Notes: generated from the sequence alone by a model not told the origin. Counted from the first letter of the stretch, positions 26,690 to 35,740 are shown. The stretch: DNA of 64,000 nucleotides from Lederbergia panacisoli (GCF_024626525.1 NZ_JANJGU010000011.1:1-64000), one strand, 5' to 3'. Numbers and translations are program-made.

Positions 26690-27550
26690 GTGTCGCTGGA
26701 AGTACGTCCATATAGCGTTGGCAAATTTGAAAAAAGTGTCATGGAATTAAACAAAAAAGCATGGGTGCTCTTTAAATACAATAAAGATTATGAGCATCAG
26801 AAAATGAGCTGTGTCCTCAATGAGGATGGAAATTTAATTGCTGTGGGGTATTTGCGTCATGGATTGTCGGAAGATCACAATGTAATGGAAGTTGTGATTG
26901 AAGTTAATCAAGAGGCTTTTGAGCGATTTTCTGAAGTGAGAAAGGTTTTGTATCCTTCTTTAATTAATATCTGCTACGCACTTCGTAATCCAGAAAAGAA
27001 AACAAAAATGGTAGTGTGGAATGATTTTGATGGTGATAGGGCATTTTATGAAGAAAATGGTTTTAACGATTACCAAACGTATTACTTTGCAAATCGAATG
27101 ATTAACCGAAAATCGCTTGCCGAAATAGAAGCACCGATCGGTGTTAAAGTTCGTCATCATCTAATGAAGACAGAAGATGAACGAATGAGTTACGTCAGTC
27201 TAGAAAATCAATATTATAATGGGGTCGTCTATTGGAGCCTAAATATGCTGGAATGGATGATCGCTGGTCCTGAATTACAAACTATATCAGCATTTGAAGG
27301 TGATGAGATGGTAGGTAGTGTTACATGTTGGCAAACAGGGGCAATTGATCGGTTATTTGTTATTCCGCGTTGGCGTAATAAAGGGCTAGGTAAATACCTC
27401 ATTGCTAAGGCATTTGATTATCACTTAGCAAACGGCCGAACGAACGTTCAAACTTTGGTGAATGACTTGAATATAGAGGGCAAACAGTTGTTGGAGTCTA
27501 TGGGGTATCGCTTTCCTGACAAAATGGAACTATTAGCCCGGGACATTTAG
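26690..27550 (+). CDS. GNAT family N-acetyltransferase
   Basis: This 286-residue protein starts at GTG 26690 behind GAAGGGGGAATC. The C-terminal half is a clear acetyl-CoA-binding GNAT domain: 'DRLFVIPRWRNKGLGKYLIAKAFDYHLANGRTNVQTLVNDLN' with the R/Q-x-x-G-x-G/A loop. The N-terminal half (about 1-145) is a second, more divergent GNAT-like unit, so this is the tandem form. The acceptor is unknown. It is a single gene followed directly by the 51-bp repeat array. Confidence 0.88.
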   Translation: MSLEVRPYSVGKFEKSVMELNKKAWVLFKYNKDYEHQKMSCVLNEDGNLIAVGYLRHGLSEDHNVMEVVIEVNQEAFERFSEVRKVLYPSLINICYALRNPEKKTKMVVWNDFDGDRAFYEENGFNDYQTYYFANRMINRKSLAEIEAPIGVKVRHHLMKTEDERMSYVSLENQYYNGVVYWSLNMLEWMIAGPELQTISAFEGDEMVGSVTCWQTGAIDRLFVIPRWRNKGLGKYLIAKAFDYHLANGRTNVQTLVNDLNIEGKQLLESMGYRFPDKMELLARDI

Positions 27551-27657
27551 CTATGAACGAGGATAGATTCCGTTAAGTACAAAATAAGGATAGATTGAGT
27601 AGAAGTTTCTATGCTCAACTATCCTTTTTAATTTATTCCATATATTTTCTAACAATG

Positions 27658-28070
27658 ATTCGTCCTGAAATCAAGATTTGCTCTGATTACAGATCGAATC
27701 CGATGATGATTCGTCTTGAAATCAATATTCGCTCTGATTACAGATCGAATCCGGCGATGATTCGTCCTGAAATCAAGATTTGTCCTGATTACAGATCGAA
27801 TCCGGCGATGATTCGTCCTGAAATCAAGATTTGTCCTGATTACAGATCGAATCCGTTGCCGATTCGTCCTGAAATCAATATTTACTTTGATTACAGATCG
27901 AATCCGATGATGATTCGTCCTGTAATCAAGATTTGTCCTGATTACAGATCGAATCCGTTGCCGATTCGTCCTGAAATCAAGATTTTCTTTGATTACAGAT
28001 CGAATTCGGTGCTGATTCGTACTGTAATCAAGATTTTCTTTGATTACAGATCGAATCTTCTATGGATTTG
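27658..28070. repeat. Array of eight 51-bp hairpin-forming repeats
   Basis: Units begin at 27658, 27709, 27760, 27811, 27862, 27913, 27964 and 28015, with a degenerate ninth from 28066. Each has GATTCGTCCTGAAATCA, then about 10 variable bases, then TGATTACAGATCGAATC; these two blocks are complementary at 14 of 17 positions, so each unit folds as a hairpin. Because 51 is divisible by three, a repetitive frame stays open across 27595-28128. It has no ribosome site and the conservation follows the palindrome, so I do not call a gene. Confidence 0.9.
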
Positions 28071-28290
28071 GACTGAATTCACAAAAAGCATGGATTTTAT
28101 TCTCGAATCTCAATCTATCGACATTTAAATCAAATTTTACAGCAGTTATCGAACATTAAATATCAATTAGCTCCTAATATGCAGTCCTATTTTAAAAATC
28201 GTCTAGTCTTTTTGTTTAGACAATACATAAGAAGGGGAATATGTGATACGTGTCGGGACAACATAAAAAAAACTGACTGGAGGATCTTGC

Positions 28291-29151
28291 ATGGCAACAA
28301 CTTCGCAAAAACAGTTAAAGATTTTTTGTAATACCGAATACGATACTTTACATAAGGTAATTTTATGTGAACCAAAGAATATGGAGATAAAAGAAGTTAT
28401 TAATGAAACACAAAAACAATACGAAAAAGAAAACATTGATTCAGAACTCGCTACTAATCAGCATAGAGAATTTATTAAAGCACTGGAAAATCAAGGCATC
28501 GAGGTTATCTTTATACCTCCATCAAAAAAATTTCCAGAACAAGTTTTCACTCGTGATATTGGATTTACGATAGGGAGTGACTTGTTTGTAGCTGAAATGG
28601 CAAATGATATTAGATTAGGTGAAGAACGAGTTTTGAAAGATCTTTTGAAGGAGAAAAGCATCCCTTTCCTGGATTTAACTGAAGGAAATATTGAAGGTGG
28701 GGACGTAATAATAAATAAAAATACAGTCTTTATTGGTATTAGCAGCCGGACAAATAGTAAAGCAATCGAGCAAATGAAAAAGCTCTTGCCCAATTACGAA
28801 ATTGTCCCAATCCCATTTGACGAAAAATATCTTCATTTAGACTGTGTTTTTAATATTATTTCCTCCAACGAGGCTTTGTATTTTCCTAGAGCATTTGATT
28901 CCGAAACCATTAAATTTTTAAAAACACGATTTGAATTAATAGAAGTGTCGGAAGATGAACAATTTACGCTAGGCACAAATGTACTATCAATTGGGAATAA
29001 GAGAGTGTTTAGCTTACCTATTAATAAAAATGTTAATAGAAAATTGCAAGAATTAGGTTATAACGTAATGGAAGTAGATATATCAGAGATTATAAAATCT
29101 GGAGGCTCATTTCGCTGCTGTACTTTGCCAGTTTTAAGAGCAGGGCAATAA
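28291..29151 (+). CDS. Dimethylarginine dimethylaminohydrolase / arginine deiminase-like protein
   Basis: This 286-residue protein is of the amidinotransferase (guanidino-modifying enzyme) fold. Catalytic landmarks are 'PEQVFTRDIGF' (Asp), 'LTEGNIEGGDVI' (Glu-Gly-Gly-Asp), 'HLDCVFNII' (His) and 'GGSFRCCTLPVLR' (nucleophile Cys near the C terminus). The family hydrolyses methylarginines, arginine or related guanidines. The compact length fits DDAH rather than ADI (about 410). Start ATG follows CTGGAGGATC. Closed by a hairpin, it stands before the sulfatase cluster as a single gene. The substrate is inferred only to be a guanidino compound. Confidence 0.85.
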   Translation: MATTSQKQLKIFCNTEYDTLHKVILCEPKNMEIKEVINETQKQYEKENIDSELATNQHREFIKALENQGIEVIFIPPSKKFPEQVFTRDIGFTIGSDLFVAEMANDIRLGEERVLKDLLKEKSIPFLDLTEGNIEGGDVIINKNTVFIGISSRTNSKAIEQMKKLLPNYEIVPIPFDEKYLHLDCVFNIISSNEALYFPRAFDSETIKFLKTRFELIEVSEDEQFTLGTNVLSIGNKRVFSLPINKNVNRKLQELGYNVMEVDISEIIKSGGSFRCCTLPVLRAGQ

Positions 29152-29222
29152 CTTCAGTAATATCGTTTGACAGAGAAATATAATTAGCCGTAACTAATAT
29201 ATATAAAGTAATCAAAAAAATG

Positions 29223-29252
29223 AGGTAATGTCATTTTGACATCGCCTTTTTT
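29223..29252 (+). terminator. Rho-independent terminator
   Basis: AGGTAATGTCA pairs with TGACATCGCCT (one mismatch, one G-T), followed by TTTTT. From 29253 to 29433 only AT-rich sequence is seen, with no clear promoter. Confidence 0.75.
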
Positions 29253-29433
29253 CATTTAATTTTACTTTGCATTTGAAAAACATTCACAAATAAAGAAAAT
29301 CGGAAGTATATCCAATCTATGGCCAGATACACCTTTAAAATGTCCTTTTTGACCATGAATTATGATTTTTTTGAACGTAAAATGATACTTGACTTACTTG
29401 ATTGAGTCTCTATCACTTCCTTAGGGGGCAGAA

Positions 29434-30816
29434 ATGAAAATTATTTTTATCTCATTAGATACACTAAGAGCGAATAGGCTTGGTTGTTACGGATATCATC
29501 TTCCAACCAGCCCTTATATCGATAAAATCGCAGAGCAGGGTGTACTTTTCGAAAGCGCCTTCGCATCAGATATACCTACCGAAGTGGCACATACGAGTAT
29601 TTTTACTGGAAAAGTTGGTTTAACCACTGGTGTTATATCACATGGTTCTTCGTTGACTTACTTGCCTAAAGAGGTCAAATGGCTGCCTACCATTTTACGA
29701 AACGCAGGATACACAACTGCAGCTGTAGACAATTTATACAATTTAAAAGAATGGTTTGCAAGAGGATATCAATATTATATTAATACAGTCGGAAAAACAA
29801 GATGGATTGATGGGAAGACGATCAATAGTCTTGCGAAACCATGGCTTAAAGAACATAAAGACAAGGATTTCTTTTTATTTCTTCACTATTGGGATCCTCA
29901 TACTCCGTACTTACCACCTAAGGAATATATCCCAGCATTTTATGATTCCGGCAAGGACCAATATGACCCAACTAATAAAAGTATGGATCCCGCTTTTAAT
30001 CATCCTGCTTACCCATTTTTCAAATATCACCATTATGATTTACTTGGGAATATTACTGATACAAATTATGTCAATGCATTATATGATGCGGAAATTCGCT
30101 ATTTAGATGATTTATTAAAGGATTTGGATAATCATCTTATCAAGTTGGGCATTAAAGATGAAACCATGCTTGTCCTATTCGGCGACCATGGAGAAAGCTT
30201 AACAGAACATGATATTTACTGGGACCACTGTGGTTTATATGATCAAACTGTTCATATTCCGCTAATTATAAGATGGCCAAATTTCATCTCTCCTGGTAAA
30301 AGGGTCGCAGGTTTAGTACAGCATGCTGATCTTATGCCGACTATACTTGAAGCTTTGAATCTTGAAATCCCTCAAGATTTAGATGGAAAAAGTCTTTTTC
30401 CACTCATAAATGGAATTGAAAATGTAAATCATTCTGAAATCTATTTAAGTGAATGTGCATGGCAGGCGGCAAGAGGGATTCGCACAGAGAAATACAAATA
30501 TATAGAAACGTATGATTCCGGACCATTTACGAGACCGCCGGCAGAACTTTATGACTTACATGAAGATCCGAGTGAGGAGAATAATCTTATTGAAACCCAT
30601 CCAGACCAAGCAAATAGATTTCATAAACAATTATCCAATTGGGTAAATAATAAACTTCAATCTAGTGAAGATCCTATGGAGTATGTGTTAAAAAAACAGG
30701 GTTTACCATTTAAGCTAAGGATAGAAAAAGTTCTAGAAGAATACGGTCTATCTTGGGATGCATGGAAGGCGAATCCAAGAAGGGAAAGAATTGATTTAGC
30801 AACAAGGAAGACATAA
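29434..30816 (+). CDS. Sulfatase-fold hydrolase 1 with Thr at the nucleophile site
   Basis: This 460-residue member of the alkaline phosphatase superfamily has metal ligands in 'IIFISLDTLRANRLGCYGY' (D9) and 'LVLFGDHGESLTEHDIYWDH'. Where true sulfatases have C/S-x-P-x-R, this reads T49-E-V-A-H53 before 'SIFTG', so there is no Cys or Ser to become formylglycine and the Arg is missing. A Thr nucleophile is usual in phosphodiesterases and phospho-transferases of the superfamily, so a phosphoester or phosphonate substrate is as likely as a sulfate ester. No signal peptide is present, so it acts in the cytoplasm. Start ATG follows TTAGGGGGCAG. It is followed by a terminator, then a TIM-barrel gene. 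Confidence 0.85.
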   Translation: MKIIFISLDTLRANRLGCYGYHLPTSPYIDKIAEQGVLFESAFASDIPTEVAHTSIFTGKVGLTTGVISHGSSLTYLPKEVKWLPTILRNAGYTTAAVDNLYNLKEWFARGYQYYINTVGKTRWIDGKTINSLAKPWLKEHKDKDFFLFLHYWDPHTPYLPPKEYIPAFYDSGKDQYDPTNKSMDPAFNHPAYPFFKYHHYDLLGNITDTNYVNALYDAEIRYLDDLLKDLDNHLIKLGIKDETMLVLFGDHGESLTEHDIYWDHCGLYDQTVHIPLIIRWPNFISPGKRVAGLVQHADLMPTILEALNLEIPQDLDGKSLFPLINGIENVNHSEIYLSECAWQAARGIRTEKYKYIETYDSGPFTRPPAELYDLHEDPSEENNLIETHPDQANRFHKQLSNWVNNKLQSSEDPMEYVLKKQGLPFKLRIEKVLEEYGLSWDAWKANPRRERIDLATRKT

Positions 30817-30858
30817 ATGAAAAAATCGATTAAAAAATGTTTCCTTTTGAGGAACATC

Positions 30859-30912
30859 AAATAGCCGTATTTCACTGATTTTTCATCAGATATACGGCTA
30901 TTTCATTTTAGA
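30859..30912 (+). terminator. Rho-independent terminator
   Basis: AAATAGCCGTAT...CTGAT pairs with ATCAG...ATACGGCTATTT, followed by CATTTTA. It separates sulfatase 1 from the next gene. Confidence 0.7.
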
Positions 30913-30975
30913 AAGTAAAAAGAAAAGACAATAAGGTCATGGTCAAATTTTAAAGAAGAAAGTAGGTTTTCAATT

Positions 30976-31812
30976 ATGGATGTTGGTGCCGTATCAAGAA
31001 GTTTTCCTCAATTAAGTAATCAAGAGACTGCAGAACTTTTATCCAAAAATGGTTTCAAATGGACGGAGCTTTGCTTTTCCCAAACGGATTCAAATTATTG
31101 GGTGTACAACGGTCGATCGGATATGAATGAATTAACAAATGAAGAAAGCATAAAAATTGTAGAAACTTATCGAAATATTGGGATTGAGGTAAGCGCTATA
31201 GGGGCTTTCACGAATTTATTAGAAACAGATGAAAAAGAAGAGGAGAAGAATCTTTCATATTTTGAGAGATTAATCGAAATCGCAAGTATAAATAAGATTC
31301 CATATGTATCGACTGAATGTGGTTTTATTCCTGGGAAAAGGGGAGTGAATGCAGATACGTACGAAGCCAATTTTCATAGAATTCTTGAGAATGTGAAACA
31401 CTTATCTATAAAGGCTGAGCAATATAATGTTTCGATTGCGATTGAGCCGTGTGTATTAGATATCATTCCAAGCGCCAAGAGAATGGTTGATTTTATCAAT
31501 CAGGTAGGTTCCGATCGGGTAAAAGTATTGTTGGATCCCGCCAATTTAATTGCTAATAACTCCGAGGTTGATATGTTTTCGTATTTATCCAATCATATTG
31601 CTTATTTTCATGGAAAGGATCGTAAGGTAAATGATACATATGGCAGGGCAATAGGTGATGGTGATATCAATTGGCCATTGTTTTTACATTTGTATCATAA
31701 ATATACAGAGAATGTCCCTTTTATTATGGAATATGTAAATATCGATAATTTTTGTGAAATACGTGATCGTGTTATTCACTTTGATGAAATGGCTTTATTT
31801 CAATTTAAATAA
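30976..31812 (+). CDS. Sugar phosphate isomerase/epimerase (xylose-isomerase-like TIM barrel) 1
   Basis: This 278-residue AP-endonuclease-2-type TIM barrel has 'YNVSIAIEPCVLDIIPSAKRMVDFINQVGSDRVKVLLDPANLI' carrying Glu and Asp metal ligands, 'IAYFHGKDRK' (His) and 'FIMEYV' (Glu) near the end. Members isomerise or epimerise sugars and inositols, such as hexulose and 2-keto-myo-inositol. Start ATG follows AAAGAAAGTAGG. It is flanked by sulfatase 1 and the ASRT-like operon. A second, divergent homologue lies at 33513, so two different steps or substrates are likely. Confidence 0.85.
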   Translation: MDVGAVSRSFPQLSNQETAELLSKNGFKWTELCFSQTDSNYWVYNGRSDMNELTNEESIKIVETYRNIGIEVSAIGAFTNLLETDEKEEEKNLSYFERLIEIASINKIPYVSTECGFIPGKRGVNADTYEANFHRILENVKHLSIKAEQYNVSIAIEPCVLDIIPSAKRMVDFINQVGSDRVKVLLDPANLIANNSEVDMFSYLSNHIAYFHGKDRKVNDTYGRAIGDGDINWPLFLHLYHKYTENVPFIMEYVNIDNFCEIRDRVIHFDEMALFQFK

Positions 31813-31828
31813 AGGGACATCCCTTTAT
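31809..31828 (+). other. Short perfect hairpin overlapping the stop codon
   Basis: ATAAAGGGA (31809-31817), CA, TCCCTTTAT (31820-31828). No T tract; it may stabilise the mRNA 3' end or bind protein. Confidence 0.4.
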
Positions 31829-32012
31829 ATGATTGAATCAGAAGTGCAAAAACCGTTGAAGATATTTCTATGAAACTTTGATATACAATCATTCATTATT
31901 TTTGCAGAAACTATAAATCCATTACACTTTTAACAAACGACGGATTTAAATTACAACGTTTAGCGCTTTACCCCTATAGCTTTAAATCAACATGGCCGAA
32001 TTGACCATAAAA

Positions 32013-32081
32013 TTGGCAGGATGAACAATGATGATTTAATGAGGGACAGATAAAATTTAATTATTACAGAAAGCGTTTTCA
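32013..32081 (+). promoter_or_regulatory. Promoter and cre site of the main sugar-catabolic operon
   Basis: TTGGCA (32013-32018), 16 bases, TTTAAT (32035-32040) is a plausible promoter. AGAAAGCGTTTTCA (32068-32081) matches the CcpA consensus TGNAANCGNWNNCA at all but the first base. Located downstream of the promoter, it would act as a catabolite-repression road block. The gap from 31829 shows nothing else. Confidence 0.65.
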
Positions 32082-32108
32082 AATTTAAGTGAAACGGGGG
32101 AGTTATAT

Positions 32109-32474
32109 TTGATTGGAAAACTGACTTGGATTATTCCCGATGGCTTTTTACAACCAAAGAGTACAGGGGATCAAATAAGTCATGAAGCTGTTTGTGTGTT
32201 GAATTTGACCGATGAGCCCGCCGATATTCATCTTACTTTATATTTTGAAGATCGTGAGCCAATGAATCAATTTTTTTCGGAATGTGGACCTAACAGAACC
32301 CATCATATTAGGTTAGATAAAATTAGGGACAAAAATGGAAATGAAATACCTAGAGGTGTTCCATACGCAATTAAGGTCGATAGCAATGTACCAATCATTG
32401 TCCAACATAGTAGATTAGATACTTCACAGGAAGCTCTTGCGTTATTTACGACAATGGGTTATGCAGCAAATTAA
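32109..32474 (+). CDS. ASRT-like small-molecule-binding protein (sensory rhodopsin transducer family)
   Basis: This 121-residue protein starts at TTG 32109 behind ACGGGGGAG. The text 'ISHEAVCVLNLTDEPADIHLTLYFEDREP', 'NRTHHIRLDKIRD' and 'IPRGVPYAIKVDSNVPIIVQHSRLDTSQ' matches the Anabaena sensory rhodopsin transducer family. These are small beta-barrel proteins thought to bind small molecules; outside cyanobacteria they occur without rhodopsins, near sugar genes. It leads an operon of two enzyme families (30-base gap to the dehydrogenase), so a ligand-binding role for a sugar intermediate is inferred. It has no signal peptide or membrane segment. No rhodopsin gene is in the window. Confidence 0.82.
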   Translation: MIGKLTWIIPDGFLQPKSTGDQISHEAVCVLNLTDEPADIHLTLYFEDREPMNQFFSECGPNRTHHIRLDKIRDKNGNEIPRGVPYAIKVDSNVPIIVQHSRLDTSQEALALFTTMGYAAN

Positions 32475-32493
32475 CGTTGAGGAGGACGAATAA

Positions 32494-33516
32494 ATGGCGT
32501 TAAAAGTAGGGATTGTAGGAGTTGGAAACATTGGGAGCATTCATGCATCGGTTTACAAGGAAAATCCCGATACTGAAATTGTAGCCGTCTGTGACATTAT
32601 AAAAGAGAAAGCAGATGAAGCTGCCGTCAAATTTGGAGGAACTGCATTTTACAGTGTGAAAGACATGCTTGCAAGTAATGTTCAATTGGATCTTGTCAGT
32701 GTTTGTACAAAGGGAGAAGAAAATGGAAGTGAGCATTTTGCTCCAACAATGGAATTATTAAATGCGGGTATACCAGTCCTAGGTGAAAAACCGATATCCA
32801 ATAATATCGAAGAAGGAAAACAGATGGTTGATCTTGCCAGGAAGAATAAGTTGCCTTATGCAGTCAATTTAAACCATCGCTTTACACCTGCTGCAGAAAG
32901 AGCAAAGTCGTGGCTGGAAAGTGGAAGATTAGGAAAGATTCATATGATCAATATGAGAATGTGGATCAATAATCCAGTGGAAAGTTCTCCATGGTTCCAC
33001 TTGCGTGCATTGCACCCTCATTCCTTTGACGTCATTCGGTATTTTTGCGGAGATGTGAAGCGGGTAGCGGCTTTTATGATGAAAGGTGAGGGTCGTGCGA
33101 TTTGGTCCAATGCTCAAATCATTTTAGAATTTGAAAATGGTGCGATTGGAAATCTTGTCGGAAGTTATGACGCGGGTGCAAGCTATGGTTTAGAACTTTG
33201 TGAAGTAGTCGGTTCAAAAGGTCGTTTTGTATTAGAAGATGCTTGCGAACATTTAACTTTTTACCCAAGAGCTGGCATCGAAACAGAGAAGTACAGCCAT
33301 CTCGGCGGAATGCGTGCCTTCCCGGAAACATTTAAAAGTCGCATCAATTCTTTTGTTGATCAACTTATTACTGGTGTTACATATGACCGGGTAGATGGAT
33401 CTGGTGAAGATGCACTAAAAGCTCAACTCATTATTGAAGCCGCCATTAAATCATGGGAAACTGGAACGATCGTTGACGTAAAGGAAGTAGGACTTATTCC
33501 TGGAGGGGTAAAATGA
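32494..33516 (+). CDS. Gfo/Idh/MocA family oxidoreductase 1
   Basis: This 340-residue protein has an N-terminal Rossmann domain ('VGIVGVGNIGSIHASVYKENPDTEIVAVCDI', NAD(P) motif GxGxxG) and 'GIPVLGEKPISNN' with the catalytic Lys of the EKP motif. 'HLRALHPHSFDVIRYFCGDVKR' supplies the active-site His/Asp region. Members oxidise or reduce sugars, inositols and amino-sugars at ring carbons. Start ATG follows TTGAGGAGGACG. The end overlaps the next gene by ATGA. A homologue at 35829 shares much of its sequence, for instance the same EKPISNN motif. Confidence 0.93.
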   Translation: MALKVGIVGVGNIGSIHASVYKENPDTEIVAVCDIIKEKADEAAVKFGGTAFYSVKDMLASNVQLDLVSVCTKGEENGSEHFAPTMELLNAGIPVLGEKPISNNIEEGKQMVDLARKNKLPYAVNLNHRFTPAAERAKSWLESGRLGKIHMINMRMWINNPVESSPWFHLRALHPHSFDVIRYFCGDVKRVAAFMMKGEGRAIWSNAQIILEFENGAIGNLVGSYDAGASYGLELCEVVGSKGRFVLEDACEHLTFYPRAGIETEKYSHLGGMRAFPETFKSRINSFVDQLITGVTYDRVDGSGEDALKAQLIIEAAIKSWETGTIVDVKEVGLIPGGVK

Positions 33517-34337
33517 TTAAGCTTGGGGTAAACTCAGTCTTATTTAAAGACTTCGATTTTTCAACTGCAGCAAGGCAAATAGCGGCTTGTGGTTATGATG
33601 GAGTGGAAATATCAGCGATTAAAGGGATGTGTGAGCACCTCGAGTTAGATCGTTGGAAAGAACAAGCGGAGGAAATATGCTCTATCGCCGATGCAAATGG
33701 TTTAGAGTTTTTATCAATGGAAGTAGCATCACTAGATGAAGAGCGTCTTACATTAGCGTTTGAAGCTGCCGCTGCGATTGGCATTCCAGTTATCAATGTC
33801 GGGCCGGGAGGAAAATCAGGCGTAGCAACAGATTTACAACATTCAATCGAAACACTTTACCATTTAGCGAAAAAAGCTGAAAGTTATGGTGTAACACTTT
33901 GCGTAAAGGCCCATGTTGGAAACGCGATCTACAATACAGAAACTACCCTAAAAGCAATGAATGAAATTCCTTCTTCTGCCTTTGGAATTGACATGGATCC
34001 TAGCCATATTTATCGTGGCAATGAAAATCCGGAAGAGGAACTTCCAAAAGTGTTAAGTCGAGTAAAACATATTCATATTCGTGATTGTAATGGCCGAACT
34101 GCTGGGCCGGGATCGATTCAAAATCAAGCGTGCGGACGAGGGGATATAGACTTATTTGCTTATTGTCAGGCAATGGTTGATGGGAATTACTCCGGTCCTG
34201 TCGTTCTTGAAGTGATTGGTGCAAGCAATCATTCACTCGCTGATGTTTCCATTGTCGCTGCTGAAAGCTATGGATATTTAAATGCTTGCTTGAAAGCACT
34301 TGGTGCAAGAGAAGCAAATATTGTTCAGAAAGGGTAG
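33513..34337 (+). CDS. Sugar phosphate isomerase/epimerase (TIM barrel) 2
   Basis: This 274-residue xylose-isomerase-like TIM barrel starts 'KLGVNSVLFKDFDFSTAARQIAACGYDGVEISAIKG'. It has 'FGIDMDPSHIYRGNENPEE' (metal Asp and His), 'VKHIHIRDCNGRTAGPG' (His), and 'NYSGPVVLEVIG' (last Glu). Its start overlaps the dehydrogenase stop (ATGA), a sign of tight coupling. It is only distantly related to the TIM barrel at 30976. It is likely to act on the product of the dehydrogenase, for example a keto-sugar or keto-inositol. The substrate is unknown. Confidence 0.9.
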   Translation: MIKLGVNSVLFKDFDFSTAARQIAACGYDGVEISAIKGMCEHLELDRWKEQAEEICSIADANGLEFLSMEVASLDEERLTLAFEAAAAIGIPVINVGPGGKSGVATDLQHSIETLYHLAKKAESYGVTLCVKAHVGNAIYNTETTLKAMNEIPSSAFGIDMDPSHIYRGNENPEEELPKVLSRVKHIHIRDCNGRTAGPGSIQNQACGRGDIDLFAYCQAMVDGNYSGPVVLEVIGASNHSLADVSIVAAESYGYLNACLKALGAREANIVQKG

Positions 34338-34342
34338 GTCCA

Positions 34343-35740
34343 ATGAAAAAGAAGCCTAATATCATTCTTTTTGGCATTGATAGTTTAAGAAGAGATCGGA
34401 TGAGTTCTTATGGGTATGAACGTTTAACAACTCCACATATTGATAAATTTGCAGATGGTGGAGTATTATTCGAAAATCATTTTAGCCCTAGCATTCCAAC
34501 CACACCAGGCTATGCCTCAATGTTAACGGGTATGGATTGCTTTAGCACAGATGTGGTTGCTCTCCGTCATAAAGGACCCTTAGGTGATCACGTGAAAACC
34601 TTGCCTGAGATTCTGGGGGAGAATGGCTATAATACTACATGTGTAGGGTTTACCGGTAATCCATCTTCTAGAGGATTTCAAAAATATATCGACTATCCAG
34701 GTTGGGGAGCGGATGAATCAGGTCGTAGTCCGAAGGCAGAGAATTTAAATAAAGTCGCCATTCCTGAACTAAAAAGGCTTTCGGAAGAAAAACAACCATT
34801 TTTCCTATTTCTAAGGCATATGGATCCTCATTCGCCGTATTTGCCGCCAAAACCGTATGAGAGAATGTTTTACGACGGAAATGAATGTGATCCAAACAAT
34901 GATTCTTTAAATAAATTAAAAGAGTTTAAACCGTTTTCCGATTATATTACTTCTTGGCTTCCGGAAGGTTGCACGGATTCGCAATATGTTGATGCACAAT
35001 ACGATGGTGCGGTTGCGTATATGGATGCCTGCATTCAAAACATTTTTACAACCGTTGAAGCTTTAGGGATAGAGGAAGAAACATTAATTATTATAACTTC
35101 CGATCACGGCGAAACATTAAATGAGCATGAATGTTATTACGATCATCACGGTCTCTATGAAAATACTTTAATTGTACCATTAATTATGAAATTTCCTGGA
35201 AAACTTCCAGAAGGAAAAAGAATTTCAGACTTTTCATTCATTAAGGATATTACTCCGACAGTATTGGAACTTCTTGGGTTGGAAAGCAATATTTCTTTTG
35301 ACGGTCGTAATCTGTTGGACCTTGTGTACGATCGGAAAAACATTGTTTCACCAGTTTCAGAGTTTTATATAACCGAATGTACATGGATGAGAAAACACGG
35401 TTGGCGTACTCCAGAATGGAAATTAATATGTTCTCTTGAGCCCGACTTCCACTTTAAACCGGAAATTGAACTTTATAATATCTTCAACGATCCAAAGGAA
35501 ATGACGAACGTAGCAACCGAAGAGCCGGAAATCGTTAATATGCTGTTAGGAAGAATGAACAAGTATATTGCAAAAAGGGAAGGTGAAACGGGAAGGACCA
35601 ATCCAATGTATACTAATTTAAGCTGGCACGGTCGTGATCACGGTCCATTCAAAACTTCACAAGAAGCATATGATTCATTGTATATCGGTTCTATTAGCAC
35701 CGCGCAGAAGCTACAAGAAAAAGATAAAGAGAAAGTATAA
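34343..35740 (+). CDS. Sulfatase-fold hydrolase 2 with Thr at the nucleophile site
   Basis: This 465-residue protein starts at ATG 34343 (AAAGGGTAGG); an in-frame ATG lies 19 codons earlier within the TIM-barrel gene but has no ribosome site. Metal ligands occur in 'NIILFGIDSLRRDRMSSYGY' and 'LIIITSDHGETLNEHECYYDHHG'. The nucleophile region is 'PSIPTTPGYASMLTG': T53-T-P-G-Y57 stands where C/S-x-P-x-R is expected, so Pro is kept but Cys/Ser and Arg are not. It is therefore probably not a formylglycine sulfatase but another ester hydrolase of the superfamily. No signal peptide, hence cytoplasmic. It shares gene neighbours and fold with hydrolase 1 but is clearly divergent. Confidence 0.87.
   Translation: MKKKPNIILFGIDSLRRDRMSSYGYERLTTPHIDKFADGGVLFENHFSPSIPTTPGYASMLTGMDCFSTDVVALRHKGPLGDHVKTLPEILGENGYNTTCVGFTGNPSSRGFQKYIDYPGWGADESGRSPKAENLNKVAIPELKRLSEEKQPFFLFLRHMDPHSPYLPPKPYERMFYDGNECDPNNDSLNKLKEFKPFSDYITSWLPEGCTDSQYVDAQYDGAVAYMDACIQNIFTTVEALGIEEETLIIITSDHGETLNEHECYYDHHGLYENTLIVPLIMKFPGKLPEGKRISDFSFIKDITPTVLELLGLESNISFDGRNLLDLVYDRKNIVSPVSEFYITECTWMRKHGWRTPEWKLICSLEPDFHFKPEIELYNIFNDPKEMTNVATEEPEIVNMLLGRMNKYIAKREGETGRTNPMYTNLSWHGRDHGPFKTSQEAYDSLYIGSISTAQKLQEKDKEKV

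Noticed and set aside
27658-28070. CRISPR array
   Set aside because: The conserved parts are longer than the variable parts, the variable parts are too short to be spacers, and no cas genes lie nearby.
27595-28128. Repetitive 177-residue frame over the 51-bp array
   Set aside because: No ribosome site or known family; the repeated unit is conserved as a hairpin and the open frame follows from its length being divisible by three.
28187-28436. Minus-strand frames over the start of the DDAH-like gene
   Set aside because: Shadows opposite a clear coding sequence.
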